A stretch of DNA of 64,000 nt from Exophiala sp. HKRS030. Taxonomy: Eukaryota; Ascomycota; Eurotiomycetes; Chaetothyriales; Herpotrichiellaceae. Where the stretch lies: assembly GCA_023897205.1 (NCBI GenBank), contig JAHWDD010000007.1:4588001-4652000 (forward strand), written 5' to 3'. The translations under genes were made by a program, and so were the position numbers. The notes under the pieces were generated by a model. That model made no database searches. It was not told the DNA's origin and saw only the letters and a list, made by a program, of their open reading frames with translations. The stretch's first letter is position 1. The number at the start of each line of letters is the position of its first letter. This document shows, one piece after another, positions 22,068-33,956 of the stretch.

Positions 22068-22766
22068 AGGTCCACCCTGGTGGACTTTATTACCCCTTGC
22101 TCTGCTGGCAACTTCGGACTTTACTACCCTCAATCAGAAAGATCTTGGCAGCAAATAGCCAGCTATTATCAAACTGTGACCACGTCGCTCATATTCATGC
22201 ACAAAAGAATTCCATCTCGAGCTTGACATGTTGCTCGATGCAGTTACGTTGTCTAACTGTTCCGGTATAGAACGAAGGTAATTGTAAACACTGTTGACAC
22301 CCTTACCATCGTTCTGCACGAGCGCGTCTCCTTAACTACCCCTTGCATCGCTCATCCGTGAGCGCGAGGTCAATGCGGTAAGGATAGTAGAGTCTGATAC
22401 TGCTGCATGATGAAATTGCGTTGTCTTACTTGGCCTCGAGTCCTTGGACGATGTCGAACGAGTCAAAGTCCGTGGGACTCCTTTACTGGCATGGAAAAGC
22501 ATGGCATATAGCCTCGATGACTTGCACGAGCACCTTTTCCTGCATCTGTCACCCCAGACTTGCTGATATATATTGTCATTCCATATCATTGCGTCCCATT
22601 CTCATTCCAGCAAACCTCTTCTTTCATAGTGACTCCGAATTCTTGCATCCCTCTTACTTTGAAATTCTGAGCCACACAATTCAAGAGCGCACTGTTCGCA
22701 TAGCATGGACCTGCTGCATACTGACATTTCCTTGTCTGAACACGACCATGGGGGCAGATCCATCAA
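22068..22766. promoter_or_regulatory. abaA upstream region with AbaA- and BrlA-type sites
   Basis: 699 bp between MRD1 and abaA. Three copies of CATTCY, the site bound by AbaA in Aspergillus, lie within 32 bp on the plus strand: 22577-22582, 22597-22602 and 22603-22608, the last two back to back. Three matches to the BrlA response element MRAGGGR occur on the minus strand: 22093-22099 and 22339-22345 (CAAGGGG) and 22648-22654 (AGAGGGA). The CATTCY cluster is more than chance would give; the BrlA matches are only mildly enriched. The site definitions come from Aspergillus nidulans work; function here is inferred. Confidence 0.5.
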
Positions 22767-25700
22767 ATGCCACCTGCATGCTATCCTCTGATTATCCCAG
22801 CAAGCGGCATTGACTCATTTGTTCTTGAATCCCAAGGTGATGTAGAGTTCGAAAATCAAGAGCCAGACTTGTCTCTGCTCTCCTTCTCGAGTCAACATCA
22901 TGTATCATACCCTGTTCCGGGTGTGAAAGTTGGGTCAAACGACCTCCTTGACAGATTTTCAAGAAGTGGAGCAGGCGAAATTGAATCTAGAAGGCATCGA
23001 CTGCAGCACCAGAAGCCACTCAACACGATCGTCAACACAGCGAACAGGATACGTCGACCATCCAAACCAATTTCCGACCCCTCACGAGCATATCTCCTTC
23101 ATCCCAAGTACATAGAGTATCGGTCTCGCCCTCGACAGGAAATTGGTAAAGACGGAAAGCCAATCTGGCCAGACCATATCGAAGCAGCCTTTCAAAATGG
23201 TATGGTAAACTTCCTCCTTTTTTAATGGTTTTCGATGCGGTGTTTTGATCCCTGAACATGAACTAATGCTCCAGGCTTCATGCCAAGTGCAGCACTCGCA
23301 CATATTGCACCTATGGGAAAACGGAAATGTTCTCAGCGTGGTCGATTGTTTGGAAGAAACATGCTGATTGCCGAGTGGATCTTCCGTGAAACTGGCGAAG
23401 AACGAGCACGGAAGCAGGTCTCCAGTCACATACAAGTACTAGATAAGTTCCTTGTTGGAACGCCTGAGTGTGAGGGACCTATAAAACACTGCCTTCTCTT
23501 CTTTCCTTACTAATGCAATCACGTCAGGGGATCGCCTGATCAGGTCCGACGAGAAAGAAACTGGAACTGGCGAAGGTCACAAATTCTATCACAATTCTAT
23601 CGAGCACCTAGTTGATGAACAACGTCGCATGAAAATTAATGAGAGCCAGGGGAGCAACTCTGAGGAAAGCGATAATGAATGGGGAAACGATCCGTTCAGT
23701 CAGTCTTCGGAACAATATACTCTGCACCATCTTGACTTCTACATGCGGGTCAGCTTGGCACAAAACTGGGACAACGCACTGCATAACTATACCCGGTTGC
23801 AAAGTGCAAATCGAAATTCTTTGCCGATCCCGCTGGAAGATATTGATGGATGGCGATTCAGTTTTCCACGATTGCAAGACATCGTTGACGAGTGGCCAGC
23901 CAGGGGCGTCCTGAAATTGTCCTCCTCAATGCGACTTTTCAGTTAATGGACGACTTCCCTCCTCGCCATTCGAAACTAGGTATTGATCTTGAATTAGATT
24001 TCAATCTCAATAACAAAGAGGGTTTGGGAGCTCCTCACTCGCCTGCAAATCTGTCCGACTGGGGTTGCATCATGCATCTGTACCGAGATGGACAAGAAAT
24101 TCAGGACGGCACTTATGAGGCCTGTCGCCTTGCTGAAGATGGGAAAATCAAACCATTCTTTCAGTCCAAGTGGTGGGCATCGACTTTCACTTCACTTACC
24201 GAGTCAATAAAGCTTGCATCTGAGTCTAAAAATGCCCATTCGATCGAACTGGCCACAAGCCAAGTCCAAAGCTTCTTCCGCAGTCTCTCCATCATGCAAG
24301 AAATATGGGCAGTGCAAACATCGAAGCTGGATCAGAGCAGAAGCAAGATAAGAGTTGCGATACTACTTTGGAAGTTTGATCAAGCTCCTGCAGGCTTCGT
24401 TGGCACGACCACCTGGCATACACTTATACCACCCCCAGCGCGACTCCTGACGAACAGTCCATTTCCTCCAGGAAGTGAAATTGAGCTTCCCCTTTAGCTA
24501 TGGATTCTATGATCGAAGACTCCCCTAATCAAAGATTCTTTGACAGAAACAGTCATTTCCTGGGCCAACCCAACTTGTCCTATGAATTATGCCCAGACAC
24601 AGGAGACCATGGAGTCTGCAATAATGGGCTACTGGCTTTCAAGCCTGAACAGCTGGCTAGCTACAGTCAATTCGACCACGCACAAGCCCGGTTCTTGCCG
24701 AGTCAACTGGATCAAGACAACGAGAGATATGCAATGGATGATGTCAGCGGGCAGTTGGATATGAACATCACTGGTCAGCACAAAGAGGCCTCTTTGGACG
24801 ATGTGCAGAATTTTCTACAGCCAGAGTCGACGCAGATGACCAAAGCGTGTGAGGATGACATTCATCAAGTCGACCCCAATGATCACACCTATGATAGCCA
24901 GGACCCGCCTCTGATGAGATTTGACATGAAATGTCACCAGGCACTTCAAGAACAACTTGGGGCGGATAGCCACACCCAACACGTTCAACATCATGCAATT
25001 CAACCAAGTGAGCCGCTTTCTCACCCAGGTCATGAGACTGGATCCCCTGTTATCAAGACAGAGGAGCATTTCGATCCGAAGCCGAACCTCGCACAATGGA
25101 CTGGTCTGGACGACCACGACGAAGTACTCCGTTCGGCTTTGCTCGCGCTCGGAGATCTTGCAGAAGACCCACAATCAGATCCGTCCGCAGCACCAGCAAC
25201 ACCTGACAATGTCCAGGGGCAATTTTGCGTTGGCCACATGTCTCCAAAGTGGGATTCTCCATTGACTATAAGACCTGGTCTTGTGACTCACCACAGTTTT
25301 CCTGGCTGTGCAGCGTCTGATCGTAGGGACGAGGAGCACATGGGTTTCGAATTGTTGGCACCAAGTCATCCTACAAACGATCAGTATTGTGTTGGACAGA
25401 CATCATCACAGGTTGATTCAGACACGAGTGACATGAGACATCAGAGGTCCGACGATTGTGCGACAGACTACTTACGAGCGAAAAGTGAACCTGACAATGG
25501 GCTGTATCTCCACTTTGATCAGAGCCTGGGACCAAAAAAATCTTATGACGACCCACCTCTTGCAATAGCCTCCCTCGATCAGTCGACAAGTGCTCCTGCT
25601 CGGCACGATTGGGTACATGCGGAGGATCCGCTCGCGAAAGATAGCCATGATGGGTTACAGAATCAGAGTACGTCAGCATTCTCGCAGAATGCTGCTCAGA

Positions 25701-25783
25701 CAATCTTCTCACAAGATGGTGAAATTAAAATCGATGTGGGGAATAGGTTTATGGACGCGGAGATGGAAGATGTATTCAGTTGA
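22767..25783 (+). CDS. abaA: AbaA-type TEA/ATTS-domain developmental transcription factor, two apparent -1 frameshifts
   Basis: Exons 22767-23199, 23275-23469 and 23528-25783. AbaA is a nuclear activator of late conidiation genes that binds CATTCY through its TEA domain. The TEA domain spans exons 1-3: IWPDHIEAAFQNGFMPSAAL, PMGKRKCSQRGRLFGRNMLI, then AEWIFRETGEERARKQVSSH and IQVLDKFLVGTPEWDRLI. A conserved middle region follows (WRFSFPRLQDIVD; IVLLNATFQLMDDFPPRHSK; LGIDLELDF), then an acidic, glutamine/histidine-rich tail. The frame breaks twice: at the GGGG of 23903-23906 and at the CCCC of 24489-24492. One added base at each gives a single protein of about 961 residues, longer than A. nidulans AbaA (about 800). 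No intron can explain either break. Read as given, the gene would lose everything after residue about 330. The start codon is tentative; nearby ATGs are in other frames. Confidence 0.85.
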
Positions 25784-28459
25784 CAAATGTTATTATGGTC
25801 GGGACGGTTGTGAGACATTCATTATCTTGCTATCAAGGCCACGTCGCCTAGGGATCATCGGCCACATGTGGTTCAATAAAATAATGATATGCAATTGCAT
25901 AGTCGGTTCAGAAATAGATGCTGAGGTGCTACTGAATGCAGGACGTTCTTCTCTGAATATGGAAACATTGGATATGCCAAATTCAGAAGCTATCGCAACC
26001 ATCAACATGTTGCACGGGTTTGAGACGCGTATGCTTAAATGCTCCGCTTTCCTTGCCCGTCAGTGCGGCCTTCGAAGCAGATGTATGCTCGCCCGCGTAT
26101 CAGACTTCAGTCACGTCCTCACCCGAGTATGTCCCACGCTCCAAGATTGACTGGGACCAACAGGTAAGCTGCTCGGCGACTCTCCGGCGTGCCAGATCAA
26201 CCACTGCACATCCGCAAAGCCCAAGGACTCGAGTGAGTGATGACCACCACGAACCACGTCTTGAGGGAGTAGGCGAGCACACTTTTGTTTTCAAGTTTGA
26301 CAAAGGTACACATAGAATACATCATCTAGTATCACAACGAAACACGCGCCAATTCCCTGCTGGAACTCTTGCTCACGAAAGGGACGGTGCGTACAATCAA
26401 AATGATATAATTGGGTGTCTGTCAGCTCAGTCTTCACCGCTTTAAAGCGATTGCTGTCAGGAATGGGAAATGGAGATTTCAGGAGAAGAATAGTCCCAAT
26501 CGACCTGATTTATCCCACTTGATCTAGGGAGATGCGTCCTTCAAGGCATTCTGGCTTGGCGTTCAGTAGCAAGACTGGAGTATTATGAAGAAGTGAGAAA
26601 AGCTGCGGAAAAGAAATGAAACAAAAGCATGTTATCGAATAGTTGGAAGGACTGAGCAGGCCAGGCCCAATTTGCACGAGCGTACTGCGTAGCGCTTCAA
26701 ACGTAGGACGCTTGTGCGTTAAGCCTGTTCTGCGGTTTCGCACACGTGGAAGCTGATCTCGCCTCGGCTCCAGGAAGTGATTGACTGCGTCGCAGGGATC
26801 TCTCCTACTTCGAAGGTCTGAACCACCGCCTGCATGCGGCGGATGGTATATCGTGCTGGACTGGGGTCGGTGACATTCGGACGCTTCGTTGTTTAGCTGA
26901 ACAAAACAGCGATAGCCCCGATTTCCCGCGTTGGCGTTCCAGGCGTCGCATGGGCTCATGATTGATAAGACAGAAATGGAAGGTCTATTCCCTCGTCCGT
27001 TACCTTTTGCCGATTTTGATCGCCAGCTCTGAAACCCCCGCATATCGCAGCACAAGAGCTCTGCAGGGTCAGAGGATTACTGCGAATTGAGAATCAGATC
27101 CGTGATGGAGAGAGATATCAACAGGGATTGCCGCGACAAAGATAAAGGTCTGACGCTAATGGTCGTGGGCGAGAGCCTCCGGTCTGTTGTTGGCTTCTTA
27201 TTGCATGTGAATGTAGAGGCGGTCACAAGGGCTGATAACAGTTCAGCGCAACACCCGTACCTAACAACGGTGTCGAACAGATGCAGGGTGAAATTAACAA
27301 AACACAAGTCTGGAACTTTGTCAGTAGTCAATGGCGTCCATCCACAGCCTTGCAAGTCGTACCAAAGCCAGGGTTGGAGTTGCTTTGTCAACCGAGTTGT
27401 CAAGAGCCTATCAGCCGCATGAGACTAAAATCTCATCCAAGCTGGACTTGCATCAGATTGGACGCCAGATCCTGAGGCCCAATCGCCAATATGGTCGGAG
27501 GCTGTCCAAGAGATAAAGGCGATCTTCGCTTCGCGCGGGTGAAGCAAGGTTGATGGAAGCTGGCAAAAGAAACGATGGTTGAGTTGCACGAGTTGTGCTT
27601 GAACGGAACATTTTGCATCCCACATCGGCTAGAACCTCGTATCAAATTGGAAGGTCACAAATGATTCCAGTCTAGGTCATCCAATTAGATTGAAGAAGAG
27701 GTGCATAGTCCTCTCCTCCCAGGATATACCTGATCATATTCCGAACACTACGCTGCACAAGATTTTATGATACTGTACCTCAACAACGCTGCATAATATG
27801 CCTAGAGGATTGACCGAGGGAGTTTCGGGATCATGTAGCGACGAGTACGTAAATGCAATAAGTATCACCCCACCGGCAGATATGAGCAGAGCGTGCCGAT
27901 GCTAAGAAGTTGTGGCCGACCAGTCAGGGTAAGCCTTGGCCTGATAAGGTCAACTTTGATGTTCTCCAGAAGAGTGTGTCAACTCTCCACGTTAGACAAT
28001 CAATGCTGCTTGTGTTTTGCTTCTCCATCCTATTAGTGTGCATAATGCCATAGGAGACCATCGGCGGACTTGCTTATCTCTTCAACCCCTACCAGCCACT
28101 TAGTTTCACAAGACCCTGCTTTTCCCAAACTCCCCATTGGTGCGCGACAGTGTGGTCAAGGTCTGAAATGCATGGGAAGAGAGATCTGCGGCTGGTTTTC
28201 CCGTCATGCATGCCTATGTCGGAGAAGAAAGCCTTGCCGGTGATCAATACCGCGTGATTGTGTCCTGGAAGTCCCTACGGACATCCTGAGTCGGACCTCA
28301 ATTGCTTTTGTTTATGCCGCGACGTTCAAGATGAGGTGGCAGCATAAAGCTCAGCTGCCCCCGGGGAATTCGCTTTGGCACGCTTTGCATTGTAGCACAG
28401 ACTCCGACCACCTTCAGGCAAGTCCTACGTGAAACACCAAAACTGATCTCACTCTGAAC
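25784..28459. other. 2.7 kb intergenic between abaA and the urea permease
   Basis: No gene can be supported. Open frames of up to 181 codons (26510-27055, minus) show no domain, no splice-supported continuation and no sensible composition. The right part is the promoter side of the permease and contains GATA-factor type sites: TGATAAG at 27942-27948, CTTATCT at 28073-28079 and AGATAA at 27511-27516. Some of the region may be abaA 3' UTR or non-coding RNA; I cannot tell. Confidence 0.45.
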
Positions 28460-30884
28460 ATGTCGGATACTGCTGGGGCGGCATATGTCCCCCTCTCCCA
28501 AGGTTTTGGCTATGGCATTATCCTAGGATTAGGATTTGCCTTCGCCCTTGGTATGATCTTTACGACATGGGCATTGAAGCGATATCATGGAGAGGTTTGT
28601 CAAGTGATATGGTATATGAGTGACAATACATTTACATATCGAACCAGGTCCAAACCTCAGAAGCCTTTTCCACTGCTGGCAGAACTGTCAAGTCTGGGCT
28701 CGTCGCTGCAGCGGTTGTCTCGAGTTGGACGTAAGTAATGTTCTAATCCTAAAGGGCTGCTCCTTTTTGTCACAACGAGAAAGGTCCATATCAGTGGATT
28801 GAGGAACTTTAGAACTGACTTATCATGTGCCTAGTTGGGCTGCTACTCTCCTGCAGTCATCTGGAGTAGCATACTCCTATGGTGTCAGTGGGCCTTTCTG
28901 GTATGCATCTGGTGCAACTGTCCAGATCCTTTTGTTTGCAACATTGGCTATTGAGTAAGTTTTATGATTGTCAGCTTTGGGGTTCTTTTGTCTAATGATC
29001 CGCAAAGGCTTAAGAGAAGAGCGCCAAATGCCCATACTTTCCTTGAAGTTATCAAAGCACGATATGGAGTCGTCACTCATATCGTGTTCCTCGTATTTGG
29101 GTTGATGACCAACATCCTTGTCACTGCCATGCTCCTCACAGGTGGAAGTGCAGTGGCAAGTTCTCTCTGTGGCGTTCCCACTGCTGCAGCCTGTTTCTTA
29201 TTGCCAGTGGGTGTGGTACTATACACGTGAGTCTTGCCACACTAACGTAACCCCTTTTCATGGCTGACTCTCATCCCAGAATGTTCGGCGGGATCAAAGC
29301 GACATTTTTGACAGATTATGTCCATACGGTGATTATCCTCGTGATTATCTTCATCTTTGCGTTCAGTGCATACGCTACAAGCGAAGTCGCAGGTTCACCG
29401 GGTAAGATCTGGGAATTACTCGTTGAGGCCGCCGCCCGACACCCTGTCAAAGGCAACGCCGAAGGCAGTTATCTCACCATGCAAAGCAGAGAAGGAGCCA
29501 TTTTCTTTGTGATCAACATTGTCGGTAACTTTGGAACTGTCTTTCTGGACAATGGATACTACAATAAGGCTATCGCGGCTTCACCAGTCGATGCTCTACC
29601 TGGGTACGTTCTTGGGGTCTTTCTTGGTTCGCTATTCCATGGCTGTGCGCAACGACAATGGGCCTCGCGGCTCTTGCACTAGAGAGCAATCCTGTGTTCC
29701 CTACCTTCCCTAATAGGATTCCACATGCGGATGTCTCTGCTGGGTTGGTGTTGCCTTATGCAGCAGTTGCATTGCTCGGAAAAGGGGGTGCTGCTGCAAC
29801 TCTCCTTCTGATTTTCATGGCCGTCACTTCGGCTTCTTCGGCAGAATTGATCGCCGTTTCTTCTATCTGGACCTATGATATCTACCAGACATACATCAAC
29901 CCGAAGGCGTCCGGAAAATTCTTAATTCGGATGTCACATGTGTCATGTGTGGTATATTCTATTCTCCTAGCTTCGTTCTCCACCGGACTCTTCTATGCTG
30001 GCGTTGGCATGGTAAGTTATGATTCAGACATTACGCACCCAGGAGATGACTAACGTGACTGCAAGGGATATCTCTACCTACTCATGGGTTGTATCATCTC
30101 CAGCGCTGTTCTTCCCGCCACTCTCGCTTTGATGTGGAAAGATCAGAATTGGCAAGCTGCTGCCGGTGCTCCAGTATTGGGCTTCATCTGCGCCATCATC
30201 GCCTGGCTGGTCACGGCCAAGAAGGAGTGTGGCGTACTCAACGTTGACTGCACCGGTTCCAACAACCCTATGCTTGCTGGAAATGTCACTGCTCTGTTGA
30301 GTCCCCTCATCTTTGTGCCAATCCTGACCTACACATTTGGCAAACAAAATTACGACTGGGTGTCCATGAAGGAAATCCGGAAAGTCGATGACTCTGAAAT
30401 TATTCGTCGGGCCAGCGTTGATGCCGAGATCGTCCAGACAATTACGACCCAATCGGCCGAGCAAGAGGCTGCTGAACAGGCCAAACTCAAGAAAGCTGCA
30501 ATTATTGCCAGAAGTATGACCGTTTTCATGACTATTGCACTTCTTGTACTCTGGCCAATGCCACTATATGGGACTGGTTATATTTTCAGCAAGAAATTCT
30601 TCACTGGTGAGTAATTTACCACAAACTGTCTATATTAGATCATCGAGCTAATTCTTTCACCAGGTTGGGTCGTTGTCGGAATTCTATGGTTGTTTTTCAG
30701 CACTTTCTGTGTTGGTATCTTCCCTCTATGGCAGGGCAGAAAGACGATGGTCCACACGGTCAAGTCCATCATCCTTGACATTACTGGCAAGAAGAAGCCA
30801 GCATTGCAAGGACGTGTTGCCGAAGTCGAAGAAGAAAGCGGCCAGCAGACTCCAGAAGAGAAGGTCACAATCAAGGCTGGTTGA
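28460..30884 (+). CDS. DUR3: DUR3-type urea/polyamine permease (sodium:solute symporter family), one apparent -1 frameshift
   Basis: Seven exons: 28460-28594, 28648-28730, 28835-28954, 29008-29226, 29280-30011, 30066-30606 and 30664-30884. With one added base the protein has 683 residues, very close to Aspergillus UreA. The family takes up urea at the plasma membrane by cation symport. Landmarks include [18 protein letters not shown] (first membrane helix), [40 protein letters not shown], then [30 protein letters not shown] and [20 protein letters not shown], followed by repeated hydrophobic helices, about fifteen in all. The frame breaks at GGGG 29614-29617: one extra G turns [10 protein letters not shown] into the expected [20 protein letters not shown]. 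The C-terminal tail is cytosolic and charged. The upstream region has GATA-type sites consistent with nitrogen control. Polyamine transport, as in yeast Dur3, is an alternative role. Confidence 0.9.
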
Positions 30885-31653
30885 GATTCAAACATACGGT
30901 GCACGTTTAGATTGCAAAGCCACTACAGCTTGTGAGGCTCACTCGTGTCATACCCAGTGGAGATGTGTCCTACTAGCTCTCGACCTGAATGGATAAATGA
31001 GAGCATCACTTAAGAGACCTACGCTAGAAATACCTAGTCATAAATTCTCTGACTATATAGCCCGGTGATTTCCTCGCGTCTATTTTTCCTACTGCACAGG
31101 ATGCACTTGTGACTCAAAAGCTTGCCCTGACTTATCGATCATGAGCTATTGCCTTCAGCAATTCGTACTTATTTCAACACGCGGGACAAAGTTTTAAGGA
31201 GGAGCAAAGTTTCGCACTCTCTACGGTCGAACGCCTCAAAGCCACTTCGCGTCTTCGTCTAGTAACTAGCACACGACCTAGCGATTCGGTATGTAGACCT
31301 TCGTGTGGAGGACCTGTCCATCAAAGCCCTTGCAAGTCTTATCGGAGGTTATTTTTTCGCCGACTGAAGCAATCGGTAAGCGAAATCCCCACTCACAAAA
31401 GGTGACCTTGAAACTGGGAGCCGAGGCTGCCAATCAAATCTTGGAGAGGACGGGATCACCATATGGCGTAGTTGCGGAGAACGGGCATGTCCACGATTGC
31501 CATAAGATGCCCAGGGATCGATGAAGCCTTTTATAACATTCGTGTTTCAGTACAGTAGTTCGGTGGGTATATCAATCTCCTGAGCTTTCTCAAAAGATAC
31601 TTCTTCGCCATCATCGAAGGACCCTTTGGATGCGACAAGTTCAATAGTGTAAG
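30885..31653. other. intergenic between urea permease and carboxylesterase
   Basis: 769 bp containing the permease 3' end and the esterase promoter. Short frames only (for example 31303-31524, plus). No feature recognised. Confidence 0.45.
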
Positions 31654-33301
31654 ATGGCATCACTTTATGCAGCATCACCGAAACCAGCGGTCGTCGACCT
31701 CGGCTCGCTGGGCTGGATCAAGGGCCAACAACTCACCTCACCAACTTCGCATCGGAACGTTGGTCGATACTATGGCGGCATTCCATTTGCACAACCACCT
31801 GTGGGAGAGCTCCGGTTTCGCAAAACGAGGCCGCTCCCATCAGATTTTCGGTATGGCACAAGGTCGAATCCTGGAGACTACACCTCCGCTGGTCCCATTT
31901 GCCCGCAGCCAACATGGCGATGGGAGGTCGACCCGAACACATGGAGCGAAGACTGCCTGAAAACCAACATCTGGATTCCTTCTGGTCAACGACCGGCGAA
32001 AGGATGGCCTGTGTTTTTCTACATCCATGGTGGGTTTCTACAGTTTGGCTCTGCAAATAAAGAAATTGATGTCATAGCACGGATGTTTGAAGAAACTTCT
32101 TTCCAAGCCATAGTCGTCATGCCGGCTTATCGATTGAACGCTCTGGGTTTTCTCGCTAGCAAAGAACTTGAAGACGAAGCTCTCCGAGATGGTGAAACAA
32201 CGGGTAATGCAGGCTTTTGGGATCAGAGGACTGCTCTTGAGTGGACATCTCGAAACATTGCCTCTTTTGGAGGAGATCCAGATAACATTACGGTTGGGGA
32301 TACTCTGCAGGGTCACATTCGACGTTCCAGCAATTATCTCATGATCTCTTCCTGCCAGCCTCTCAATCCATCATCAAGCGTGCCATAATGTGGTCCAACG
32401 GAACAGGTCCACAGCCTAAGGCTTAGGCGAACATCAGAAGGCATTTGATGAACTCTTAGGCGCTCTGAACATATCATCCAAGCTTTCCGCGAGAGAGAGG
32501 CTCCACGCTCTACGATCGGCGCCTGTAGCCGACATCATCAAGGTGCAGAATAGCATGAAATATTCCGAGTTTCGAGGATACTCGGACGGCGCCTTCATTT
32601 CGAAAACGCTCATCAGATCTATCAATTCTGGTGAATACGGTCGTCGGATGAAAGCTAGAGGCGTCAAACTCCTCAATGGTGAATGCGCCGACGAACACTT
32701 TTTATATCAAGATTGGCGAACACCGTCGAACTCCTATCAAGCAGTCCACGCGCGACTTTGTGCGGACTATCCTGAATCCGTCGTCAACAACGTCCTGCGG
32801 TTATACTCACGGGACAGGCAGCTGCCTCAGCATTGTAACGACTGGGCCGATCTATTTGGCCGGATTTATGCGGACCTGCAAGTTCATTGTCTTGAGCGAG
32901 GGTTTCACAACTACCTCGCAAAGTCCGGCCTGGAATTTGGTAAAGATGTGCTTCGATACCGCATCGAATGGCGTGCTCAATGTGTCGAGGCCCTGTGGCC
33001 ACGTGAATGGAAGGTCACGCATGATACTGACAGTGCGATTTGGTGGTGGGGCAATGGTTGGAGCCAAGGTTTGACCACTGAAGAGAAGAAGATCGTTAGG
33101 CCGCTTCATCAAATCTTTTCTGATTTCGTGGCAGGCAAGGATGTTCAATGGGAGAAGAAAGGACCAAAATACGTTCTCAGGCTGACACCCACCGGCAAGT
33201 TGGACATATGGCAAGATGTGAGATGGGATGAGGCTCTCGAAGTGTGGAAGGCTGTGAATGGTTCAAGTTCTTCAGATGAGAAGTTGGTCTCGAAGCTTTA
33301 G
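31654..33301 (+). CDS. type-B carboxylesterase/lipase family protein, two apparent -1 frameshifts
   Basis: An intronless alpha/beta-hydrolase of 549 residues once two single bases are added. The start region shows RYYGGIPFAQPPVGELRFRK, then SEDCLKTNIWIP and the oxyanion-hole motif YIHGGFLQFGS (about residues 123-133). These are followed by VVMPAYRLNALGFL, NAGFWDQRTALEWTSRNIAS and FGGDPDNITV. The first break lies in GGGG 32296-32299, exactly at the nucleophile elbow; adding G gives GGYSAGS with Ser218 as nucleophile. The second lies near 32423 (TT), restoring PKALGEHQKAFDELL. The C-terminal part (MKYSEFRGYSDGAFIS, LLNGECADEHFLYQDW, VTHDTDSAIWWWGNG) carries the probable acid and histidine. No signal peptide is visible, so the enzyme is probably intracellular. 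The elbow residue is Tyr instead of the common Glu (GESAG). The substrate is unknown. Confidence 0.85.
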
Positions 33302-33956
33302 CTATCTCTCGTACACAAAATGTCACCACCGGCTGTCTTCATTACTGGTCCGAAATTTCAGGTGCTTACATATTCGGGAGAAGTATATCGGAGCTTGCGT
33401 GCGCTACGTAACAAGACTGATGATACCTTCCCTACCGATACCTTACCATATTGTCGCCTTTGAGAAGGAGCCTTGAACATCGTGACAGTGACCCAGGCCA
33501 GATACCGAACCAAGCATCTGAATGTCCCCATTATACAGTAGATTGACCAATTGGATCCAACCTTGGGGTCTCAACGCTACCCCAGGAAACACCAAGGTGC
33601 ACAGTGACGTAGTTATTGCGTTTTCTGTCGATCGAGATGACTTCTAACAATAAGTCTGTGTCTCTGCGATTTTCTCTTATTTTAGTCTATATTCTCTTGA
33701 TACGGCATAAGCAGCAACCCCCGTGGCAGACTGGGGGAATATATAGTTGAACAGTCGAACTCTTTCGTTGAATATTTCGGGTTCCTGTCGCAAAGGCCCA
33801 CTGTCATCCTCCAGGAGAACCTTGCTATCTCAAACACCTCCTATACCGACAATCAAAGGCCTTTCTTAGCTAGGACTGATCATAAACCTCGGACTAACTA
33901 GTCAAACCAAACGTATCAAAAGCAGGCCCCATATACAAGCCCATTTAATCGGTACA
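33302..33956. other. intergenic, 655 bp
   Basis: Contains the esterase 3' end and the promoter of the next gene. No open frame worth reporting. Confidence 0.45.

Noticed and set aside
23876..23935. Intron or programmed ribosomal frameshift to explain the first abaA break
   Set aside because: Available GT-AG pairs are shorter than 45 bp with the wrong phase, and no slippery heptamer is present; the same kind of -1 defect recurs in six other genes.
24500..25783. A separate 427-residue gene
   Set aside because: It follows the abaA frame by two bases, is reached by a single-base shift in a C4 run, and reads as the AbaA tail.
26510..27055. 181-codon minus-strand frame
   Set aside because: No recognisable domain, biased composition typical of chance frames, and several competing frames in the same place.
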